Below are positions 58,723 through 64,000 of a stretch of 64,000 bases of DNA, piece by piece. The stretch comes from Morganella morganii (GTDB lineage: Bacteria; Pseudomonadota; Gammaproteobacteria; Enterobacterales; Enterobacteriaceae), in NCBI RefSeq assembly GCF_019243775.1, contig NZ_CP069157.1:2801418-2865417 (forward strand), given 5' to 3'. The notes under the pieces were generated by a model. That model saw only the letters and a list, made by a program, of their open reading frames with translations, was not told the origin of the DNA and ran no database searches. Positions within the stretch are counted from its first letter, which is position 1. Every line of letters starts with the position of its first letter. A program made the translations under genes and the position numbers.

Positions 58723-59760
58723 ATGGAAGCACAGCAATTTTCGCAATCGGTTCTGACGTGGTATCACCGCTACGGCAGAAAAAACCTGCCCTGGCAGCAG
58801 GAGAAAACGCCTTACCATGTCTGGCTCTCTGAAGTGATGTTACAGCAGACCCAGGTGGCAACGGTTATTCCTTATTTTAACCGTTTTATTGAACGGTTTC
58901 CGGCGGTCACAGACCTGGCTGCCGCCCCACTTGATGAAGTGCTGCATTTATGGACCGGGCTCGGCTATTACGCCCGTGCCCGCAATCTGCATAAAGCCGC
59001 GCAGACTATCGCTTCTGAATTCGGCGGACAGTTCCCGGTCACGTTTGAGGATGTGGTTGCCCTGCCCGGTGTCGGGCGCTCAACCGCAGGCGCGATTCTG
59101 TCCCTCTCTCAGAATCAGCATTTCCCGATTCTGGACGGCAATGTCAAACGGGTGCTGGCGCGCTGTTACGCCGTCAGCGGCTGGCCCGGTAAAAAAGAGG
59201 TGGAAAACCGTCTCTGGGCGATCGCCGAAGATGTGACCCCGGCTGACGGTGTGCAGTATTTTAATCAGGCGATGATGGATCTGGGCGCGATGGTCTGCAC
59301 ACGCAGCAAACCCAAGTGCGAGCTGTGCCCGCTGCAGTCCGGCTGCATTGGGTATGCAGAGCACAACCCGGCGGCGTATCCCGGCAAAAAACCGAAACAA
59401 TCAATTCCGGAAAAAACAGCTTACTTTCTTATCATTCAGCATGATAATGAGATCTGGCTGGAAAAGCGCCCGGCAAAAGGGATTTGGGGCGGATTATACA
59501 GTTTTCCGCAGTTTGCAACGGAAGACGCCATGCACGACTGGCTGGCACAGCGCCGTATCAGCCACTCACCGTTGCAGCAGCTGATTGCCTTCCGCCACAC
59601 ATTCAGCCATTTTCACCTGGATATTGTGCCCGTTGCCGCAAACGTCACCGATCGCACAGCAGTCCATGACGACAGCGACGGGATTTGGTATAACAGCCAA
59701 AATCCGCCGGCGATCGGCCTGGCCGCCCCGGTGGAAACCTTGCTTAAGCAGATCGGGTAA
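58723..59760 (+). CDS. mutY: adenine DNA glycosylase MutY
   Basis: Removes adenine mispaired with 8-oxoguanine. Start at 58723 ([18 protein letters not shown]); 345 residues. [15 protein letters not shown], Hh[15 protein letters not shown] near residue 118 with catalytic Asp in [12 protein letters not shown] near residue 138, and the Fe-S Cys in [17 protein letters not shown] near residue 192. C-terminal NUDIX-like 8-oxoG recognition domain. Confidence 0.98.
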   Translation: MEAQQFSQSVLTWYHRYGRKNLPWQQEKTPYHVWLSEVMLQQTQVATVIPYFNRFIERFPAVTDLAAAPLDEVLHLWTGLGYYARARNLHKAAQTIASEFGGQFPVTFEDVVALPGVGRSTAGAILSLSQNQHFPILDGNVKRVLARCYAVSGWPGKKEVENRLWAIAEDVTPADGVQYFNQAMMDLGAMVCTRSKPKCELCPLQSGCIGYAEHNPAAYPGKKPKQSIPEKTAYFLIIQHDNEIWLEKRPAKGIWGGLYSFPQFATEDAMHDWLAQRRISHSPLQQLIAFRHTFSHFHLDIVPVAANVTDRTAVHDDSDGIWYNSQNPPAIGLAAPVETLLKQIG

Positions 59761-59785
59761 AGAACCCCATTTTTGAGGATGTTAC

Positions 59786-60058
59786 ATGAGCAGAACAATT
59801 TTTTGCACTTTTCTTCAGCGTGAGGCTGACGGCCAGGATTTTCAGCTCTATCCGGGCGAATTAGGTAAACGTATTTTTAATGAGATTTCCAAAGAAGCCT
59901 GGCAGCAGTGGATGTCCAAACAGACCATGCTGATCAACGAGAAAAAACTCAGCACCATGAACCCGGATGATCGCAAACTGCTGGAACAGGAGATGGTCAA
60001 ATTCCTGTTTGAAGGCCACGATATCCACATTGAAGGCTATACACCGCCTGAAAAATAA
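59786..60058 (+). CDS. yggX: Fe(2+)-trafficking protein YggX
   Basis: It has 90 residues; [19 protein letters not shown] with conserved Cys7, then [20 protein letters not shown]. Protects Fe-S enzymes from oxidative damage. Follows mutY by 25 bp, as in E. coli. Confidence 0.97.
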   Translation: MSRTIFCTFLQREADGQDFQLYPGELGKRIFNEISKEAWQQWMSKQTMLINEKKLSTMNPDDRKLLEQEMVKFLFEGHDIHIEGYTPPEK

Positions 60059-60064
60059 CCCTGT

Positions 60065-60091
60065 CATCAGAGCCCTTTCCCGGCTCTGATG
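60065..60091 (+). terminator. hairpin between yggX and mltC
   Basis: CATCAGAGCC-CTTTCCC-GGCTCTGATG, perfect 10-bp arms; no clear U-tract. May end yggX or set its ratio to mltC. Confidence 0.5.
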
Positions 60092-60127
60092 TTGTATCTG
60101 AACCCGGATCACACCGTATTTATACCC

Positions 60128-61204
60128 ATGAAAAAACTTGCTGCACTGATCATTATTGCGCCGCTGCTGGCTTCCTGTACCGGTTCACAGGAACAGACGG
60201 ATTACCGTCCTGAATATGTTAAGGATACCAACGGATTTGATATTCTGATGGGTCAGTTTGCCCATAACATTGAAAATATCTGGGGTATAAAAGAAGTTCT
60301 GATCGCCGGTCCGAAAGATTATGTCAAATACACCGATCAGTACTACACCCGTTCCCATATCAACTTTGATGCCGGTACCGTCACTATTGAGACGCTGGCG
60401 GGGGTTGAGCCGGAAGCGCATCTGCGTCAGGCGATTATCAATACCCTGCTGATGGGAGAGGATCCGGGCTCGGTTGACCTCTATTCTGATGCCAACGATG
60501 TCACCATCAGTAAAGAGCCGTTCCTGTTCGGCCAGGTGCTGGATCATACCGGACAGCCGATCCGCTGGGAGTGGCGCGCCACCAAATTCGCGGATTATCT
60601 GGTGACCAACCGTTTACAGCGCCGCCAGTCCGGCTCACAGATGATCACCTATATCACCCTGAAACTGGTGCCGAACCATCTGGATCAGCGTGCTCACAAA
60701 TACCTGCCGCTGGTTCGTCAGGCATCCGCCAAATACGGGGTGGAAGAGTCTCTGATCCTTGCGATTATGCAGACGGAATCCAGCTTTAACCCGTATGCGG
60801 TCAGCCGCTCTGATGCGCTGGGACTGATGCAGATTATGCCGAACACCGCCGGACGTGATGTGTTTAAATCACAGGGCCGCTCCGGTGTACCGGGCCGCAG
60901 CTATCTGTTTGACCCGGCAAGCAACATCGATACCGGTACCGCATATCTGGCGATTCTGCAGAATACCTATCTCGGTGAGATCAGCAACCCGACATCACGG
61001 CGCTATGCGGTGATCACTGCCTACAACGGCGGTGCGGGCAGTGTGCTGCGTGTCTTCCACAGTGATAAGAAACAGGCCGCCCGCATTATCAGCGGTATGG
61101 AGCCGGGTAAAGTGTATGAAACCCTGACGACAAAACACCCGTCCGGAGAATCCCGCAATTACCTGCGCAAAGTAAACGACCTGCAAAAAGGTTACCGCCG
61201 TTAA
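60128..61204 (+). CDS. mltC: membrane-bound lytic murein transglycosylase C
   Basis: Outer-membrane lipoprotein that cuts peptidoglycan to 1,6-anhydro products. Start at 60128 ([17 protein letters not shown]); lipobox LLASC at residue 13-17; 358 residues. SLT domain: [18 protein letters not shown] near residue 213 with the catalytic Glu, [13 protein letters not shown] near residue 232, and AYNGG near residue 298. Confidence 0.97.
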   Translation: MKKLAALIIIAPLLASCTGSQEQTDYRPEYVKDTNGFDILMGQFAHNIENIWGIKEVLIAGPKDYVKYTDQYYTRSHINFDAGTVTIETLAGVEPEAHLRQAIINTLLMGEDPGSVDLYSDANDVTISKEPFLFGQVLDHTGQPIRWEWRATKFADYLVTNRLQRRQSGSQMITYITLKLVPNHLDQRAHKYLPLVRQASAKYGVEESLILAIMQTESSFNPYAVSRSDALGLMQIMPNTAGRDVFKSQGRSGVPGRSYLFDPASNIDTGTAYLAILQNTYLGEISNPTSRRYAVITAYNGGAGSVLRVFHSDKKQAARIISGMEPGKVYETLTTKHPSGESRNYLRKVNDLQKGYRR

Positions 61205-61209
61205 ACTTT

Positions 61210-61247
61210 CCGGCGGGCAGCATCCGCAGTTGTCCGCCGGTAATTTT
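61210..61247 (+). terminator. mltC terminator
   Basis: CCGGCGG...CCGCCGG followed by TAATTTTACG, just after mltC. Confidence 0.6.
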
Positions 61248-61339
61248 ACGTGTTATGCCGTAAAAACAGACGTTATTGATTAAAACTTCAGTAAATTGCA
61301 GAAAAAACCGGCACTTGATTAAATTTGAAGGAAATAAGA

Positions 61340-61368
61340 TTGACGCCCCGAACGGAATCGGGTTTAAT
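61340..61368 (+). promoter_or_regulatory. promoter of tRNA-Phe
   Basis: -35 TTGACG (61340-61345), 17 bp, -10 TTTAAT (61363-61368), then GC-rich discriminator ACGCCTCG; tRNA begins 10 bp after the -10. Confidence 0.8.
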
Positions 61369-61378
61369 ACGCCTCGTT

Positions 61379-61454
61379 GCCCGGATAGCTCAGTCGGTAG
61401 AGCAGGGGATTGAAAATCCCCGTGTCCTTGGTTCGATTCCGAGTCCGGGCACCA
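61379..61454 (+). tRNA. tRNA-Phe (anticodon GAA)
   Basis: A 76-nt cloverleaf with CCA encoded; acceptor GCCCGGA/TCCGGGC, anticodon loop TTGAAAA (GAA). It corresponds by neighbourhood (downstream of mltC) to E. coli pheV, a common island integration site. Confidence 0.97.
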
Positions 61455-61467
61455 CTAATTCATGTCA

Positions 61468-61497
61468 ACGGATCTCTACGGAGGTCCGTTTTCGTTT
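61468..61497 (+). terminator. tRNA-Phe terminator
   Basis: ACGGA-T-CTC-TACG-GAG-G-TCCGT followed by TTTCGTTT, 14 bp after the CCA end. Confidence 0.8.
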
Positions 61498-61651
61498 ATA
61501 AAGCCCGCCAGATATCTACTTCTCCGTAGTTCTTCATTCAACCCAACTCAACCAAATTCTACCCGCATCAAGTCACTTGCGCGGGTACAAATGAGGGTAT
61601 AGCCTGATTCGACAGGAATTTGTACCCTCTCGTCTTCCGGAGACCCCTTTT

Positions 61652-61924
61652 ATGGCACTTACTGACGCTAAGATTCGGGCTGCAAAACCGCAAGAAAAAC
61701 CCTATAAACTTGCTGATTCCGGCAACATATTTTTACTTGTTCATCCCAACGGCTCACGTTACTGGCGACTCCGTTACCGCTTTCAGGGAAAAGAAAAAAC
61801 ATCGGCTCTGGGAATTTATCCTGAATTATCCCTTTCTGACGCACGTGATAAAAGAGACAGCGCACGTAAGCAGATTGCTGAGGGTATCGACCCTTGTGAA
61901 CAGAAACGGATAAAGAAAGTGTAA
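61652..61924 (+). pseudogene. truncated P4-type integrase (N-terminal fragment)
   Basis: MALTDAKIRAAKPQEKPYKL and YWRLRYRFQGKEKTSALGIY are the N-terminal DUF4102 arm-binding domain of P4-like tyrosine recombinases, normally about 400 residues. Here the frame ends at residue 90, after EGIDPCEQKRIKKV, with no catalytic R-H-R-Y part. It lies right after tRNA-Phe in the right direction. It is the fossil of an island integrase. Confidence 0.92.
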
Positions 61925-62465
61925 GTATCCCGGAAAACGAACCATTAACTTTAACAGATATGTCGATTTCAGCTTTTCATTCACACTAGGCTGTCAGGTT
62001 GGATTGTATTCTATCGACGAAACCTGTCAGCTTAAGTCTGAGCTGATACAGTCATGCTACGATCTAATGTGTCTGGCAGATGTACATAAAATGATAGGTG
62101 CAGCAGTATTCTGCGCTATTTAATGAGTCCTATCCGGAATACGGAAAGAAACCCGGAGCGGTATATTCAACTATGTCGGAATGTTTTATAACAGTAAGCG
62201 TTAGCATAGCTTGCGTGTTCTTATATCACCAACGCAATATAAACATCAATATTATCAATTAGTAACCAGTATTTTTATCGCTCACATTAATTCAAAATTA
62301 AATTAAGACTGACCTTCAGGTAAGGAAAAAACATAGAGTTTAAAAAGATAACTTGATCATCTTCACATTTTATAAAACCTCAATTTGAAGTTTTACTCCA
62401 TTTTATGTTTTATGTTGGAATTATATTTTAAATTGAAATCTCACTTATAACCACCACAAGAGTGA
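61925..62465. other. decayed island segment
   Basis: In this 541-bp gap I see an imperfect inverted repeat CTGTCAGGTT/AACCTGTCAG (61991-62030, 9 of 10), an IS3-type transposase end (62139-62204), and then strongly AT-rich DNA that probably holds the nanM promoter. No intact gene. Confidence 0.7.
62139..62204 (+). pseudogene. IS3-family transposase fragment (C-terminal end)
   Basis: The frame IRKETRSGIFNYVGMFYNSKR then stop matches the end of IS3-type OrfB, whose usual form is AIFEYIEGFYNSRR. Only about 20 codons remain, and no terminal inverted repeat was found. Confidence 0.65.
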
Positions 62466-62471
62466 ATGCAT

Positions 62472-63626
62472 ATGAAAATAATAAATAAAATACCTTATCT
62501 CTTTTTCACCATAATACTGTCTTCACCAATATTCTCATCGACCAGCTTTGCTGATAAACTCCCTGACCTTCCTGTGGCATTAAAAAATGGAACCGGAGTA
62601 ATTAGCCAAAACATTATTTACATAGGTTTAGGTAGTACAGGAAACTCATGGTATAAACTTGATCTTAATGAAAATAAAAAATGGGAAAAAATAGCTGATT
62701 TCCCGGGTACGCCAAGAGACCAGGCTATAGCAATTAATTTAAATAATGATATTTATATATTTGGCGGAGCGGGAAAAGAAAATATTGAGAGTGAAACAAT
62801 AAGCTCATTAACAGATGTTTATCGTTATTCACCAAGTGAAGACAAATGGAGAAAAATAAACACCAGCTCACCTTATGGCTTGGTTGGTCATGCAGGAGTT
62901 AGTATCAGCACCAATAAAGCCATCATTCTCGGAGGAGTAAACAAGCAAATATTTGATAAATATTTCATTGATTTAAATAATACTAAAAACAATTCACCCA
63001 TGAAAAATAAAGTTATTAATGATTACTTTAACAAACCTATAGAAAGCTATTTTTTTAATAGAGTAATACTAACTTATAATGCAGATAATAATCAATGGAA
63101 TTCATTAGGTACTATTCCTTTTAATGGAACTGCGGGTTCTTCATTAGTAAAAGATAACAATACAATAACCTTGATTAATGGCGAATTAAAACCCGGGTTA
63201 CGTACCAGTGAAATACAAACGGCTCTATTAGAAAATAATCAACTACAGTGGAATACTACTGTACAGAAACTTCCTCCACCATCACCTGAGCAGCAGCAAG
63301 ATGGCTTAGCTGGTGCATTTGCAGGTTATAGCGCTCATACTTTACTTGTTGCTGGTGGTACTAACTTTCCGGGCTCTCAGGCTAAGTATTCACAGAAACA
63401 TTATTTTGCACATCAGGATTTAGATAAAAAATGGCACAAAGAAATTTATGGGTTGATTGATGATCAATGGAAAGTAATTGGTGAACTGCCGATCCCTCTT
63501 GGTTATGGAATCACTATTGAGCATGATAATTCACTATATTTAATCGGTGGTGAAACTACAAAAGGTGAGGCAGTTAATTCTGTAATCACTTTAACAATAA
63601 AAGATAAAGATCTAATTATTAACTAA
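62472..63626 (+). CDS. nanM: N-acetylneuraminate epimerase NanM
   Basis: Periplasmic kelch-propeller enzyme that turns alpha- into beta-N-acetylneuraminate for uptake. Start at 62472 rather than 62466, as AAGAG is then 9 bp ahead; 384 residues (E. coli 368). Signal peptide about residues 1-27 (ending SFA). Kelch blades: NDIYIFGGAGKEN, KAIILGGVNKQIF, HTLLVAGGTNFPGS, NSLYLIGGETTKGE. Base composition is much more AT-rich than the core genes, with many AAT/ATA codons, so it was probably acquired. Followed after 82 bp by the porin gene. Confidence 0.93.
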   Translation: MKIINKIPYLFFTIILSSPIFSSTSFADKLPDLPVALKNGTGVISQNIIYIGLGSTGNSWYKLDLNENKKWEKIADFPGTPRDQAIAINLNNDIYIFGGAGKENIESETISSLTDVYRYSPSEDKWRKINTSSPYGLVGHAGVSISTNKAIILGGVNKQIFDKYFIDLNNTKNNSPMKNKVINDYFNKPIESYFFNRVILTYNADNNQWNSLGTIPFNGTAGSSLVKDNNTITLINGELKPGLRTSEIQTALLENNQLQWNTTVQKLPPPSPEQQQDGLAGAFAGYSAHTLLVAGGTNFPGSQAKYSQKHYFAHQDLDKKWHKEIYGLIDDQWKVIGELPIPLGYGITIEHDNSLYLIGGETTKGEAVNSVITLTIKDKDLIIN

Positions 63627-63708
63627 ACCAATCCCATATATAAATTATAATAATCAACCAAGAACTCTATATTAAATTTATGGCATCCTATCCACTCAGG
63701 TAAAAATT

Positions 63709-64000
63709 ATGCTTAATAATAAAATATTGCTGGCATGTTGTACTTTTTTTATATCACTTCAATTAAATGCGACTACACTAGACTTTTGTCATGAATATTC
63801 AGATTCATCGAGAATAAATAAAGACCGCATTGCGTTTATTCATTCATTTTCAAATGGCATAGGTTTTTATATTGATGCCAGTATAAAATCAGGTGGTGTT
63901 GATGGTGAAAAAGATAAAGTATTTAGTGATGTTGTTAATAATGCCATCGAAATGGGGCTGAGTTACAATCATAAGATAAATAATAATATAACGTTACAAC
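63709..64000 (+). CDS. KdgM/NanC-family outer-membrane porin (partial)
   Basis: The first 97 codons are in the window. Signal peptide residues 1-21 (ending LNA), mature start TTLDFCHEYSDSSRINKDR, then ADASIKSGG-like FYIDASIKSGGVDGEKDK, the early strands of monomeric acidic-sugar porins. Next to nanM it is most likely NanC, the sialic acid channel. The rest lies outside the window. AT-rich like nanM. Confidence 0.85.
   Translation, partial: MLNNKILLACCTFFISLQLNATTLDFCHEYSDSSRINKDRIAFIHSFSNGIGFYIDASIKSGGVDGEKDKVFSDVVNNAIEMGLSYNHKINNNITLQ

Noticed and set aside
61455..64000. A second att copy of the tRNA-Phe 3' end
   Set aside because: No repeat of the TTCGATTCCGAGTCCGG region was found downstream within the window.

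Overview
The window looks like chromosome of an enterobacterium in the Morganellaceae, most likely Morganella. Most gene blocks keep Escherichia coli-like order, base composition is moderate (Proteus and Providencia would be clearly more AT-rich), and there is a complete Na+-pumping NADH:quinone oxidoreductase operon. The species call is inference; no database was searched.

Layout. 1-4600: rpsP (partial), ffh, ypjD, corB, luxS. 4600-7200: the sigmaE-dependent small RNA MicA between luxS and gshA, then gshA, four identical tRNA-Arg(ACG) genes and tRNA-Ser(GCU). 7500-16000: csrA, alaS, recA (with LexA box and no recX between recA and alaS), then pncC, lplT and aas read as one close-packed unit towards recA. 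16100-24400: aroL, proBA, crl, frsA, gpt, pepD and the SOS polymerase gene dinB. 24500-26500: two exported proteins of unknown role, one a GDPD-fold protein that has lost its active-site residues. 26500-33800: nqrABCDEF-apbE-nqrM. 34100-39300: yafK-like L,D-transpeptidase, yafJ, gmhA, and fadE with a FadR-type operator. 39300-41700: a two-gene unit, Old Yellow Enzyme-like reductase plus an orphan iron-type binding protein, behind a probable Fur-controlled promoter. 41700-46500: lysA/lysR, then a LysR-type regulator divergent from a metallo-beta-lactamase-fold protein and a DsbA-like protein. 46500-61200: a lone prepilin peptidase, then rsmE-gshB-yqgE-ruvX, pilT-like yggR, yggS-yggT-rdgB-hemW, a Fur-boxed siderophore-binding protein, yggN, glsB, yggL-trmB, mutY-yggX-mltC. 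61300-64000: tRNA-Phe with a truncated P4-type integrase, an IS3-family transposase scrap and an AT-rich segment with nanM and the start of a nanC/kdgM-type porin gene: a decayed island edge.

The main new-looking signals are: (1) a dispersed structured repeat, full length (about 139 bp) inside a duplicated terminator after hemW and as a 98-bp deletion form upstream of gmhA/fadE; (2) the Fur-boxed reductase/binding-protein pair with a palindrome upstream and a long, hairpin-bearing leader; (3) the LysR-type regulator/MBL/DsbA cassette with three helically phased TTATG repeats in its control region; (4) the tRNA-Arg cluster with an internal terminator; (5) the loss of recX. Housekeeping calls rest on motif and protein recognition and are firm; functional claims for accessory genes are inference.
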